Positions 11,478-23,250 are shown, counted from the stretch's first letter. The stretch is DNA of 64,000 bases from Phaseolus vulgaris (GCF_000499845.2 NC_023755.2:31397753-31461752); one strand, 5' to 3'. Made by a program: numbers and translations. The notes: generated by a model not told the origin, from the letters alone.

Positions 11478-12362
11478 TGTACCATCCGGGTCTCGGTCAT
11501 TGACCAAAGTCAGCATGGGACCCCTGAAGGAGGGGCCACGAGGAGGGTTCAGTTGGTTAGGAAGGAGCCTCATCAGGCTCACTTGTAAGAGGAACCGAGG
11601 AAGGGTCGGCTTGGGGGAAAGGTGAGGAGTCCTCGGCCCTCGGCACCCGAAGAGAAAGACGAGTCAGAAAGGTGGCTTGAAGGCCACATCCCAGCTATCC
11701 ATATAGAGAGGCCCGAATCACAAAGACCATGCATGAAGGTGTAGGGAAGTGACAGTACGCCCCAACGCCAGAGAACCACTGGAAACTGATACAACTCGTT
11801 AGAGTCTCGTTCCAGGGGCGATCGACATGCATGGAACGTGAAGGGGCAGTATACGCTCAGTGTGGATGATCCCTCTGATATTGGGCGTATGAGTTGGCGC
11901 CTGAGTGATCATCTCGCGCCAGTTGCACTTCGAAAGGGCAGTCTCACGCACTGGAATCAACCTTAGCTTGGGTTACGATGACGTGAGGGCTTGCCTGCAG
12001 TGATGCTCGAGTCAGAGTCATCCACGTGGCAAAAGCGCTTAAGACAAAGGTATATAAGCCTTTCTGAAAGGCTTAGAAAGGTACGCTTTTCACACTTTAC
12101 ACACAAGTGATCTGAGAACCAGAGAGAATTCAGTTACGCACTTCCCTGAGCACGGTGTTAGTTGTGTTCTGTTACGGAGGTGCAACGGTGTTTTCTGCCA
12201 TAACTGAATTGAGCGTCGGAGTGCAAACGGCCGCGAGGGCGCCCATTTGTCTCTTTGTTTCAGGTATTCACGACGGCGGATGGTGAAGATTGGAACGAAG
12301 GCAAAGGAGTCCTTGAAACGCAGTTCGTAGCACGAAGGTGATCGAGTCAACCGGTAGGAACA
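11478..12362 (+). repeat. 3' LTR of the outer TAT-type element
   Basis: 885 bp, TGTACCATCC ... GGTAGGAACA. It is related to the LTRs at 16779, 23950, 26564, 30382 and 40646 through shared blocks: a TATA box followed by an aaggtacgc-like start region, a gcaaacggccg block and the terminal gtcaaccgg-aggaaca. TATA (ggtatataagcc) lies at about 12049-12060. Confidence 0.85.
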
Positions 12363-12918
12363 TTTTGCACTTTAAATTAATTTCTAGTTGCTTGGAGTCA
12401 TGGAGTTTTGCTTTCTTATATTGCAGTAGGATGAAAGGTGTTAGAGATTGAGTTTTCACTCAAGTTTTATCCAAATCACACTAGTCTCACCTTCATCATT
12501 ATCAGGTGGTAATAGTTTTTAAGCTGGAGAGCACCAGATTCAGAATGAAAATTTTAATGAACCAGGTACAACCCTGATTTTACTATTTGACATCAAGTGG
12601 AGTAATTGAAAATGCATACAAATTTATTTTATAATGAAAATACTCATAGTTAACTTCTCACAAGATGAGGTCATAGTGGAATTCTCCTCCCAAAATGGTG
12701 GTTGGTGAAATAAGAGGGTTATAGTAGGGAACTCGTTTTGCTTTGTTATTTCGTGCATGTTAAGCTCAGCAGATATGTAGTTATATAGTAAAAAGTAACA
12801 CCTTCAAATTGTGTAGTGTTGTATGCACATCTTCGTATGCCACGCTTAGACTAGTATTAGGTCTCACAATTTTTAGAACCCATAGGGGACTCTGACATGG
12901 TTCACCACCATACATATA
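12363..12918. other. Unassigned AT-rich stretch
   Basis: No ORF, RNA gene or repeat recognised. It separates the TAT-type 3' LTR from the nested solo LTR pair. Confidence 0.4.
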
Positions 12919-13906
12919 TGTTAAAATTAAAGGCCTTAAACAAGAGGGGGGTGAATTGTTTACAAACGTTTTTTGCAAAGATTGAAGGTATGAAGAAAGT
13001 CAAAGAAGAATCACAGCCAAATGAATAAAAGAACACTTGATATAAATTAGGTTTAGTTGAATTCCAAAAATTCAACCAATTGTTTCTGCGATTCAACCGG
13101 TTGTTTTTATCAGTAAAATATAAAAACAACTAAAAGCAGTTATAAAAGAGTTAAGGGAGAGAAAGAATCACACAAACAGTTTTATATTGGTTCCCTCTTA
13201 CACCAAGAGTTACATCCAATTCCAAGAAACCTCTGGGTATCCACTAAGTAATCAAAAACCAGATTACAAACACACAACCACCAAAGAAGTGATCTTGATC
13301 CCCTCAAGAACACACACTTCCTTTGGCACACCACAGATCAGAACACCCTCTGACTCTGTGAACACCAGTACTTACAGAATTACAAATGAAGAAAGAAATA
13401 GGATTGATCACACCTAGTACAAATCAAATCAAAGTACACAGCAAGTCCTACTTCATTCTTAGAGAAATATCCAAAGCCTTAAGCAATCTTGGAGAAAACT
13501 TGATTTCACAAATTGATCTTGTGAAGTTAATGCTAGAAGCGTAAAACAGAACATTTATACTCCAATTAGAAGTTGAAAACTTTTATTATAGAAGCCAAAT
13601 CAGTTTCAAATCATTTAAAACATATTTAACTAACTTAACAAAATTTTGTTAAGGCAATTAAAAAAACAATCGATTGTTTTGTCAAAATAACCGATTGAAT
13701 TGGTTTGACAGCAAAGTCAACCAAATTCAAATATGCTAAAACCAGTTTCAAAAACCTTAAGTATGAAACAATCTATTGAAACGATAAAACAACTGGTTGT
13801 TTTTCTGCTTCTACATAAAACACAATTTTCAAAAATATTTGAATTAAACCATTTTCGGATTCAAACTAAGAATGAATTAACAAATTTAAACTACCCTAGA
13901 ACACAC

Positions 13907-15612
13907 TGTTGAAGCTGGAGGAAGCTTCTTCCCTACCAAGGCTTGATGTGTGTTTGATGAAGAAAATGGCTTGGGTGCTTTGAAGATTGTAATAGGTTTT
14001 TAGATTCATTTGTAATTAGGCTTGTAAGTGTGTATGATTGCCTTTTGCTGTGTAACCTATCCTAGATGCCTAACCAAGTCTAGATCAAGCACATGATGTG
14101 GTTAAATGGTTTTTGAAAAGTCTTTTAAAATGTTTTTAACAGTTTTAAAACAGTACACAAATAAATCTGTTTTATGGAGAAAGAATCTGTTTATTTCTTC
14201 TCTGTTAAAAAGGCTTTCATTAAATGGTTTTGAAAAGCTTTTTTAAATGGTTTTAACAGTTTTAAAAACAGTACACAAATAAATCTGTTTTATGGAGAAA
14301 GAATCTGTTTATTTCTTCTCTGTTAAAAAGGCTTTTCTAAATTTCTGTTAAGGCACCAAGGGAAAGCTCAGTTCGTTATTTCAGTTAAGCTGAGCTGGCC
14401 TGTGTGTTATTCTTTAATTTGTTTCACTGAGAAAGAACAGGTTTATTCCTTGGTGAGTTAAAAGGTTTTTCACAAGTTAGTTAGGGCTCCAAAGGTACCA
14501 CTCAGACAGTTATTTCTGTTAAGCTGAGTTGGCAGTTTTCACAAATAAATCTGTTAAGATTCAAAACTAAATCTGTTGTTTTCTTAACTGCTTTTCAACT
14601 GTTTTTTGAAAAGAAGTTAGAAATTGTTTTCTATATAAACAAAGTCTCTCTCACATGAATAAGTGCTGAGGAATTACGCTTTTAACAGAGATTAAACAAT
14701 TTCCATGTGAGAAGAAGGATTGAAAAGAGTTTTTGAAAGGTTTCCAAAGAGATTTTCAAGTGTGCTTGTTCTAGGAAACCTTGAATCTTGGTGAAGGTGC
14801 TGGTGCAGTTTCTGCAGCAAATTGAACTACTGGTTTTGAGTTCTTGCATCTTCTTTTCAGGTGTAATCTTTCCTTTATTCTGTTTTGTAAAGGTGTAAGT
14901 GCTAGTCACTCCTTGATAGGGTTTCTTGGAGTGCAAGGTGTGCTGAAATAGGGTTTTTCAGCATTGTATGTGGTGTTCTTGTAGGGTTCAAGAACTGCTG
15001 GTTTTGTAAGTAATTGGCACTGTTTTTTAGTGAATTCCACCTTGGGGTAAGGTGAGACTGGATGTAGCTCTGTATGAGTGAACCAGTATAAAAACGTGTG
15101 TATCTTGCATTCTAATCCCTGCACTCTTTTCTGTCTTTGCTTAATCCTGTCAAGAACTAAATCTGTTCTTTTTAAATTGAATCTGTTAATTCTGGGTTAA
15201 GTGAAAATTGTTCTTCCTGTCTTGTTAAAGGTTTCTGATCATAAACAAGGTTGCTGCATATAATGGCTTAAGTGAATTGTGAACAAACTGACCATTCATT
15301 AAAACCTGTGAAAGGATCATTTTTCTTGAGATCTTGTGTTGTGTATTTTGGTTGATCTCTAAGCATAGCTATATCCTTTATCCTCACAATAATAAGCTGA
15401 TCTGATTCTGTTCTGATTCTCTGCTGCTCACAATTTTACAGTGAACAAAATTCAGATTGTGCCAATACTGCTCTGAAAAATCAATCTGTTTCATGTAAAA
15501 TCAATCTGTTCTTTTTGCCTCTGGAATACTGAAAAATTGTGTGTTCTTGCGAAAATTTTATAAGCTCAATTCACCCCTCCCCTCTTGAACTTAGACACTA
15601 ATAGACCCAACA
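13907..15612 (+). mobile_element. Solo LTR nested inside the solo LTR
   Basis: 1706 bp, TGTTGAAGCT...GACCCAACA, flanked by CACAC at 13902-13906 and 15613-15617. It has a TATA box (ctatataaac, 14631-14640) and the cttataagctcaattcacccc end region typical of SIRE/Maximus-type copia LTRs in legumes. A ~120-bp segment is tandemly duplicated (about 14100-14220 and 14221-14335). Confidence 0.8.
14100..14335. repeat. Two-copy ~120-bp tandem duplication
   Basis: The ttttaacagttttaaa...cagtacacaaataaatctg...ctctgttaaaaaggc unit occurs twice in succession within the nested solo LTR. Confidence 0.7.
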
Positions 15613-15689
15613 CACACAACTAAGCTACAATTAGCCTTCAAGAAATTCATGGAGATTTGGAGTCATCAAAGTTCTTACTCAACAATATA

Positions 15690-16100
15690 AAGGAAACATG
15701 GGTTTAGGGTAAATTACCATTCTATCATTGAATAATTTATTTCCAATTAATTTATATGTGCAAATTTACTAATATACACAACTTTTTTTTTAGTATTTAG
15801 AAAGCTATAACTTGGTTTTCAATTTAAGAAAATGTCCTATGATTTCATATCTTAATCACAATTATTTATAATCTACAACATGTGATGTTGAGTTTCAGTG
15901 AAGTAAATTTGGGGAAAATTGATCCGGTGAAGAACGGATTCATTTGATCAAAGTGTTTATGCGTTTTCTTAATACATGAAGTTTCTGCGTTTTATTAAGA
16001 CAGAATAAAAAGGTTAGGTTCGTTTTGGTCTCAAAAACCTTTTGGTGAATCTAATGTGTAGTAGTTTTGGAAATTGAATATATTTTAAATGTGATTGCAG
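15690..16100. other. AT-rich stretch upstream of the kinase relic
   Basis: No ORF recognised. It ends in a good 3' splice site (gtgattgcag, 16091-16100), so at least its right part is probably an intron of the dihydroxyacetone kinase relic. The expected first coding exon was not found. Confidence 0.4.
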
Positions 16101-16773
16101 ATGTTATGACTGAGTTCATTGAAGGTCTAATGGAGACTTGTCTTGGACTGCACTATTTGGATGGCTTTCCTCCAGTGATCACACGACCCCGTGCAGCGAA
16201 TGCATAACTTGTGTATTGGTGTGATAGTTGCTGAAGCATTTTTTGAATGTAGGTGAAGGTTGTGCTAAGGGCAGATGTTTCAATTGCAACATATGATAAG
16301 GTTGCAGTCATATCACGTGTGTGTCCATCCATTGGATGCTTTTACAGTTCATTTTTTTCAGTAGATGTTTCATTGGTATTTCTACTTAAAGCTTGTAGGT
16401 ATTGTTATGATAATTTAGGAAATCTATTTGAGAAAAAGAAGTTGCAAGAGGGTGGAATAGGATATAGGAAATGATGGGTGGAAATAGAAATTTTCACCCT
16501 TGGAAACATTTAAAATGAAACTTCCTAGGATGGTTCTGCAACTTTATTTGTCCAACAGTTGCATAATTTTTACAAAGAAAATTGTTACATTTATATTTTA
16601 CCCTACAGGGAGAGGAAGTGGGCATGAGCCTGGCCATGCTAGATTTGTGGGAAAAGGAATGCTTACAGCAGCAATTTGTGGAGATATATTTTCTTCTCCA
16701 CCCCTTGATTCAATTCTAGTTGTATGCTTACTTCATAGTATTAGAATTGAATTGTATATCACTCTTTCAGTTA

Positions 16774-16778
16774 TAAGC
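16774..16778. repeat. Target-site duplication TAAGC, left copy
   Basis: Abuts TGTTCCGG at 16779; partner at 24949-24953 follows ...GGTACA. Confidence 0.85.
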
Positions 16779-17768
16779 TGTTCCGGCCGGTTGACCTGGG
16801 TCGTCTTTATGCGTGGCTTGTCCTCACGAGCTAGGGCACCTTCGTTCTGCCTCGTCTATGAGTACCTGAAAAAGTGAACAAAGGGGCGCCCTCGCGGCCG
16901 TTTGCACTCCGACGCTCAAGTCAGCTAGCGAGAAACACCAAAGTCACTAGAAACTGTATGATAATCTCAATGACTGAAACTGTGTGGCCCTAATTGCCTT
17001 GTGCTCACGGTGGGTGCGCCGTCAAGAACAACTAGGGTTTAGTGCTCTGTGTAATTGTGAAAAGCGTACCTTACTAGGGCTCTTCGCGCCCTTTATATAG
17101 GTGAAAACTAGGATTTACCTCTGCGTTGCTTGCTATTATCTAGGGTTCCTTGGAGAAGGTCCTTGCGCCGCTATCTTTAGGATCTTAGCGTATCCGGCCC
17201 ATGGACTTCCCTTATCTGGAGTGCAATGTATAACCTTGCGGCCACTTGGGCTTTAACTTAAGCGCTGTATTTCTCGCGACATCATACTATTTGGGTGCCC
17301 TAATTAATCACGCGTCATGCATGCAGCCTTCCTTGGAGATCTTCAATGAGCACGTGGGCATTGTCACGTGCCCCTTTGACTTGATCGTTTATTTTGTGCG
17401 GAGGGTCCCACAGCGCCGCCACCCAACTTAGGGTTATTCCGTCGTGTGGGCCCTCTTCTCTGCGAAATGCTTCTGTCACGCGGGTTGACTCCTCGGGCGA
17501 TGTCTTACTTGGGCGACGTCTCGCTTGGGCGACGTCTTGCTTAGGCGATGTCCTTCTCTTGGGCGATGTCTCACTTTAGCCGACGTCTTACTTGGTGACG
17601 TCTTACTTAGGCGATGGGCGATGACCCATCTTGACGGTGACACATCTCGGCGATAACCGATTATGTATATTGCAGAACACCGCTTCTACATACGGCGACT
17701 ACGTTGACTTCTTGACCACCTACCTTTCTCTTGTCCATGTCATCACACCCGATGACCTGGTCGGTACA
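16779..17768 (-). repeat. 3' LTR of the 8.2-kb TAT-type element
   Basis: 990 bp. TATA is on the minus strand (ctatataaagg, plus-strand 17091-17101). Close to the left end on the plus strand it holds a short cluster of gcgacgtctt / gcgatgtct units (17495-17615). Confidence 0.9.
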
Positions 17769-17783
17769 CAAGCCCCCAGTCTT
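17769..17783 (-). other. Polypurine tract of the 8.2-kb element
   Basis: Minus strand AAGACTGGGGGCTTG immediately precedes the TGTACC start of the 3' LTR. Confidence 0.8.
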
Positions 17784-17919
17784 GAGCTGATAACTTGTTT
17801 TCAGCAAAAAGACTAAGAAGTTCACTGTCCCATTTTCTTCTTCAGTACATATAAATGTGCGCATGGTTTCGCCTTTATCTGCTGAGTAATCATCTGATAT
17901 AACTGACTAACTCTTGCTT

Positions 17920-18660
17920 TAAAGAAATCGACTTAGCGCCAACTGGTGCTTAGCTCTGTGAAAATCAACTTAACTGGACAAACTATTAGTTTATAACAAT
18001 AACATTTAACGCAAAATCACTTACTGGGCAGTAGGCGTGGGTCAGTCTTAATATCTGAAATCTAACTCGCCTGATCTGTCAAGTGATATGCGCACTTCTA
18101 TGCCATCGCCTCAAAATCTGCTAACTTAGTTCTCGCCGTGTACTTCTTCTTTCGAGCTTCAATCACAAAGTCGTGGGCTTCTTTGGATGCTATTTTCCTT
18201 TTTATCTGCTAAGGCGTCCTCTAGGGAGCGGCCCCATACCTTGAGCTATCAATTCTGCTCATTCTGGGAGGAGAGCTGCCTTTAACGGACCTCCCTCTGC
18301 CTTCCCTGAGCCTTTAATCTGAAACAACTTGATCTGAGTAGTGAGGTGTCTTTTACGAACCTACCTCAGCCACCCTGTGACTTCTTCCACCCTGATAACT
18401 TATCTGTTGTGCGATCACCTGATAACTTGGTTGGTTTTTACTCAACCCAATTAACTTAGCATAAACTGATGCTTAATTTCCTGGAAATCAACTTATCTTG
18501 AACAAATGGTTAGTCTATAGCAATAACATTTGACACGAAACTACTTAATTGGCAATAAGGGCGTAGGTCGATCTTAGTATCTGAAATCTCATTCGCCCGA
18601 TCTGCCAAAACACAAGCGTATTTCTACGTTATCGCCCAAAACTTCGCTGATCTGGCTCTG
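17920..18660. repeat. Duplicated ~200-bp block (two diverged copies)
   Basis: The block aatcaactta-ct(g/t)gaca..a-taacaataacatttaac..cttactgggca..ttagtatctgaaatct occurs at about 17950-18130 and again at about 18485-18620, clearly homologous but diverged. Surrounding text up to 18800 has no ORF. Confidence 0.6.
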
Positions 18661-18800
18661 CACTGAGGACTTTCGAACTTGCCTTAATTTGCTTACGCAA
18701 AGAGGTCTGGTATTTTGTTCTTGCCTAGCAAATAGGTCTTGTATCTGTTCTGGCCTGCACCCGCTCTAGGCGAGGAGAATTTATCTCATAACTATTTTAC

Positions 18801-18980
18801 TGACCTCAGCTTCGCTCGAGGGCGAGGAGGATTTATCTGATATCTGACTTGAGCTTCGCTCGAGGGCGAGGAGGATTTAACTGATAACTATTAACTGACC
18901 TCAACTTCGCTCAAGGGCGAGGAGGATTTAACTGATAACTGACCTCAGCTTCGCTCGAGGGCGAGGAGGATTTTCTCTGG
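18801..18980. repeat. Minisatellite R1, ~45 bp x 4
   Basis: The unit tgacctcagcttcgctcgag followed by ggcgaggaggatttaactgataa recurs four times. The core cgctcgagggcgagg is partly self-complementary. Confidence 0.8.
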
Positions 18981-19040
18981 TGCCTCAACTTGCCCAGGGG
19001 CTACCTTTTCCCTGGATGCACTGAGGACTTTTAATCTCAT

Positions 19041-19700
19041 CTGGTACCGGGGCTAGCTATTCATACTTGAGGAGGGGGCGTCCCGAAGGAATCCCTTAAC
19101 CCTTGCTCAAGGACTAGGCGTCCGGATTTTAACTGGTACCGGGGCTAGCTATTCATACTTGAGGAGGGGGCGTCCCGAAGGAATCCCTTAACCCCTGCTC
19201 AAGGACTAGGCGTCCGGATTTTAACTGGTACCGGGGCTAGCTATTCATACTTGAGGAGGGGGCGTCTCGAAGGAATCCCTTAACCCCTGCTCAAGGACTA
19301 GGCGTCCGGATTTTAACTGGTACCGGGGCTAGCTATTCATACTTGAGGAGGGGGCGTCCCGAAGGAATCCCTTAACCCCTGCTCAAGGACTAGGCGTCCG
19401 GATTTTAACTGGTACCGGGGCTAGCTATCCATACTTGAGGAGGGGGCGTCCCGAAGGAATCCCTTAACCCCTGCTCAAGGACTAGGCGTCCGGATTTTAA
19501 CTGGTATCTGGTACCGGGGCTAGCTATTCATACTTGAGGAGGGGGCATCCCGAAGGAATCCCTTAACCCCTGCTCAAGGACTAGGCGCCCGGATTTTAAC
19601 TGGTATCTGGTACCGGGGCTAGCTATTCATACTTGAGGAGGGGGCGCCCCGAAGGAATCCCTTAACCCCTGCTCAAGGACTAGGCGCCCGGATTTTAACT
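19041..19700. repeat. Minisatellite R2, 92 bp x 7
   Basis: Seven near-identical units start ctggtaccggggctagc, at 19041, 19133, 19225, 19317 and 19409; two later units are lengthened to ~100 bp by an extra ctggtat(c)tgg. Units differ by only a few bases, so the array has been homogenised recently. Confidence 0.9.
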
Positions 19701-19739
19701 CATACTAGTCATACCTGTCATCTTGCTCTGAACACTCGC

Positions 19740-19972
19740 CTATACTCGTTCTTGGCTCTGAACTTTCGCCTATACTCGTTCTTGGCGAGTAGGACTTCTT
19801 AATCTGTTCTCGCCTAAACTCGTTCTTGGCGAGTAAGACTTCTTGATCTGTTCTCGCCTAAACTCGTTCTTGGCGAGTAGGACCTTTAATCTGTTCTCGC
19901 CTATACTCGCTCCAGGCGAGTAGGACTTTTTATTCTGTTCTCGCCTATACTCGTTCTAGGCGAGTAGGACTT
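19740..19972. repeat. Minisatellite R3, ~45-50 bp x 5
   Basis: The unit ctcgcctatactcgttctag - gcgagtaggacttttaatctgtt recurs. ctcgcc and ggcgag flank a ~13-nt loop, giving a six-bp hairpin in each unit. Confidence 0.85.
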
Positions 19973-19984
19973 AAAACTTAACTT

Positions 19985-20400
19985 TCACCTCCAATTTCCA
20001 GGTGGCGATGAGGGTTTAAAACTTTGTGCTTGTGCCTCCTATCGCCAGATGGCGATGAGGACTTAAAAACTTTATGCTCGTGCCTGCGATCGCCAGGTGG
20101 CGATGAGGACTTAAAAACTTTATGCTCGTGCCTGCGATCGCCAGGTGGCGATGAGGAGTTAAAAACTTTATGCTCGTGCCTGCGATCGCCAAGTGGCGAT
20201 GAGGACTTAAAAACTTTATACTTGTGCCTCTGATCGCTAGGTGGCGATGAGGAATTAAAAACTTTATACTAGTGCCTCCGATCGCCGAGTGGCGATGAGG
20301 ACTTAAAACTTAACTTGTGCCTCCAATCGCCAAGCAGCGATGAGGACTTAAAAACTTTATACTAGTGTCTCCGATCGCCGAGTGGCGATGAGGTCTTAAA
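19985..20400. repeat. Minisatellite R4, ~48-52 bp x 8-9
   Basis: The unit gatcgccaggtggcgatgag followed by gacttaaaaactttata-t-gtgcct recurs. atcgcc/ggcgat form a short hairpin in each unit. The open frame across 20024-20233 is a by-product of the repeat period. Confidence 0.85.
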
Positions 20401-20756
20401 ACTTTATACTTTAAAACTTTGGACTGAATGCATGCGATCTGAATCTGCCCCAAATTACACAAGGACGACAAAGTCTTCTCTTCGAAAACTTAAAATGACA
20501 AACATGCAAACTCAATAACTGGGAAACTTTGATAAATTGGATATTAACTTATGATGAACATACATGTTATCTGATTGATTATCTGGCTGCAACGCCTACT
20601 TCTGGCGATACTTTGTTCTAGTGATACCCGTTCTTGGCATCGCTATCTCGGCGACGCCTTGTCTTGCCAGTGCCTTGTTCTGGCGACGCCATCTTGGTTC
20701 TCTTCTTTGATATTTGATTTTACATGGAAGGGAAAAACTAAGGCAGGTGTATCTTA

Positions 20757-20932
20757 ATCTCTTCTCGCCTATACCCGCTCACGGCGAGGAAGGTCTTTTT
20801 AAACTCTTCTCGCCTACACTCGCTTACGGCAAGGAAGGTCTTTCTCAACTTTTCTCGCCTACACTCGCTTACGGCGAGGAAGGTCTTTCCAAACTCTTCT
20901 CGCCTGCGCTCGCTCACGGCGAGGAGGACTAA
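20757..20932. repeat. Minisatellite R5, ~47 bp x 4
   Basis: The unit ctcgcctacactcgcttacg - gcgaggaaggtcttt-aa-ct recurs. It uses the same ctcgcc/ggcgag stem as R3 with a different loop and spacer. An R4-type unit follows at about 20945-20985. Confidence 0.8.
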
Positions 20933-21179
20933 AAAACTTCACACTTGTGCCTCCGATCGCCATATGGCGATGAGGAGTTAAAACATTATGCTTTAAAACC
21001 TTGTACTGAATGCATGCCATAATCTTTAACCTGTTGCCTTAAATCTCATAAAAGCGATAAGGTCTTTTTTCTGATAACTTAAAACGATAAGCATGCGAAC
21101 TTAAATAACTTGGAAATTTTGATAAAACTATTTTAACTGAAACTACTTCTTAAAGAGTGCCCCTTGAAAAGCTGAAACT

Positions 21180-21310
21180 ACTTCTAATTATTACCTTGGC
21201 GATCTGGTCTTGAGTCTCGTCGTCTAAAGTTTTCCCCAGCTTAAACGTCTTGTCGTTGATCTTCTTCTCAAGCCACTCCTCGACAGGCTGAGGCCTCTTC
21301 TCGTTGGTTA
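21180..21310 (-). pseudogene. Relic of TAT-type pol (linker ahead of reverse transcriptase)
   Basis: Minus-strand frame with NEKRPQPVEEWLEKKINDK and LGKTLDDETQDQIAKV. This resembles the segment between protease and RT in TAT-group polyproteins, where a K-(V/L)GK-L block leads into the RT. Only about 40 codons remain, the sole coding trace in the 8.2-kb element. Confidence 0.55.
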
Positions 21311-21325
21311 ACTCCAATGGTAGAC

Positions 21326-21420
21326 TTTAGCCCTTCTATCTCCGTCTGAGAATCGTATTTCCTTGATCAAGAAACCTCTCACCTACAAAGACAAAGGGGC
21401 AAACCAAAACGGTGGCGAGC
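21326..21420 (-). repeat. Internal scrap of TAT-family LTR
   Basis: tctatctccgtctgagaatc followed by gtatttccttgatcaagaaa.. matches the start regions of the LTRs at 26620-26690 and (reverse) 31140-31200. It lies inside the 8.2-kb element far from either LTR and probably reflects an internal rearrangement. Confidence 0.55.
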
Positions 21421-22039
21421 GGCGACTTGAGAGTCGCTACAGACTTGTTCAAAGGCTCGAACCACAACGGTGGCGAGTTGCGATCAAGGGTGCCCATGTC
21501 CAGATTGTCTCTGAGCCAAGGGTCAGTGCACATGAGTCGTAATGTACCTGTTAGAGGAGTTGTCCTGATGGCTTGACTTTTCATCGACAGGCTTTGTCGT
21601 CCAGCACTTCTATGACCCTGCATGGTGTAAAAGTTTGATGTTGTACTGCCCTTTACCGTCGAGCTACGGTAGGACATAATAATTTGTCATTCTCGACACA
21701 CGAGTTCTGCAAAATTTGTCAAAGTTGATCTTTTTTGCATGTTGTAGATCGTGAACTAGTACACCAGGTAAGTTCCCAGGAAAGAGAGGTGGGTCACCAA
21801 CGGACATGCTTAAATACCAAGTCTTTCCTCGCCAGAACTTTCCTAGACATGTACTTTCCTAGACATGTACTTTTTCACTACTATGCTCTATGACCAGCAA
21901 CAAGAATAACTTCTCTACTGTGAGAGATCATGATCATGATAACAATATCACAACAAATTTAAATGATAATTAATCGTTCACGTCCTCTTCAGAGTAACAT
22001 GATAACAGATTCTTAAATATCCGTTATTTCCATGATAAT

Positions 22040-23250
22040 ATGATAGCCTATTCAAACAATAATAATTATATCTTTCATCTTCAGAATAACATGATAGCAG
22101 GTAAAATATCTTTTTCATCTTCTATCTACAGAATAATATCACCACAAATAAAATATTTCTTTATCTTTTATGCAACAGATATAATATCACAACAAATAAA
22201 ATTTAATAACGCAACAGATATAATATTACAATAGATAAAATTTAATATAGCAACAGATATAATATTACAACAGATAAAATTTCTCTTTATCTTTTATCCC
22301 CAGAATAATATCACAATATTTTCACAATAATATCACAACAGATGAAATATCTTTTTATCTTTTATCTCCAGCATAATACCTCAACAGATAAAATATCTCT
22401 TTATCTTTTATCTCCAGAATAATATATTTCTTTATCTTTTATCTCTAAAATAATATCTCATAAGATAAAATATTTATTTATCTTTTATCTCCAGAATAAT
22501 ATATTTCTTTATCTTTTATCTCTAAAATAATATCTCAACAGATAAAATATTTATTTATTTTTTATCTCCAGAATAATATATTTCTTTATCTTTTATCTCT
22601 AAAATAATATCACAACAAACAAAATATCTCTACAAATAAAATACTTCTTTATATTTTATCTCTAAAATAATATCACAACAAACAAAATATCTCTACAAAT
22701 AAAATATTTCTTTATCTTTTATCTCCAAAATAATATCACAACAAACAAAATATCTCTTCATTTTTTATCTCCAGAATAATATCACAACAAATAAAACATC
22801 TCTTTATCTTTTATCTCCAAAATAATATCTCAACAAATAAAATATCTCTTTATCTTTTATCTCTAAAATAACATATTTCTTTATCTTTTATTTCTAGAAT
22901 AATATCTTTCTTTATCTTTTATCTCTAAAATAATATATTTCTTTATCTTTTATCTTCATAATAATACCATAACAAATATAATATCACAAGAAATAAAATA
23001 TTCCATTATCTTTTATTTTCATAATAATACCATAACAAATATAATATCACAACAAATAAAATATTCCATTATCTTATATCTTCATAATAATATCATAACA
23101 AATATAATATCACAACAAATAAAATATTTCTTTATCTTTTATCTATAGTAATATCACAACAAATATAATATCACAACAAATAAAATATTTCTTTATCTTT
23201 TATCTCTAGATTATCTTTTATCTTTGGAATAATATCGCAACAGATAAAAT
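22040..23250. repeat. AT-rich tandem array R6 in the 8.2-kb element
   Basis: About 1.2 kb of degenerate units built from tttctttatcttttatctc, cagaataatatcacaaca and (a/g)ataaaatat, with unit lengths of about 40-55 bp and some higher-order duplications of ~85-120 bp. It lies just inside the 5' (PBS) side, opposite to the GC-rich arrays. Confidence 0.8.

Larger units (their letters stand above)
2422..12362 (+). mobile_element. 3' part of a TAT-type Ty3/gypsy element (antisense ORF, PPT, 3' LTR), carrying a nested insertion
   Basis: Outer element whose 3' LTR (11478-12362) points along +, while its extra ORF (10916 down to 2633) runs on the opposite strand. An antisense accessory ORF between pol and the 3' LTR is known from the TAT/Retand/Grande group of plant Ty3/gypsy elements. 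No gag-pol of this element is visible; its left part was lost or lies outside. Another gypsy element (4262-10670) was inserted into the antisense ORF later. The exact left limit is uncertain. Confidence 0.7.
12919..15684 (-). mobile_element. Solo LTR, SIRE-like family (interrupted by a second solo LTR)
   Basis: Plus-strand ends TGTTAAAATT...TACTCAACA, flanked by ATATA at 12914-12918 and 15685-15689. Without the inserted LTR it is about 1.06 kb. It shares cttaaac(a/g)agaggggg-gtgaattgttt and the caccaaagaagtga..ctcaagaacacac block with the LTR at 60979-62110, whose context shows a minus-strand purine tract and hence minus orientation. Contains short caatcgattg / aaccggttgt motifs typical of this family. 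Confidence 0.75.

Noticed and set aside
19041..19700. Regular repeats superficially like a CRISPR array
   Set aside because: Units are contiguous 92-bp tandem copies without unique spacers, inside a plant retroelement with LTRs and TSD.
20024..20233. Open frame with repeated CLRSPGGDEDLKT units
   Set aside because: Produced by the ~50-bp minisatellite period; no start context, no homologues known to me, and the array continues outside the frame.
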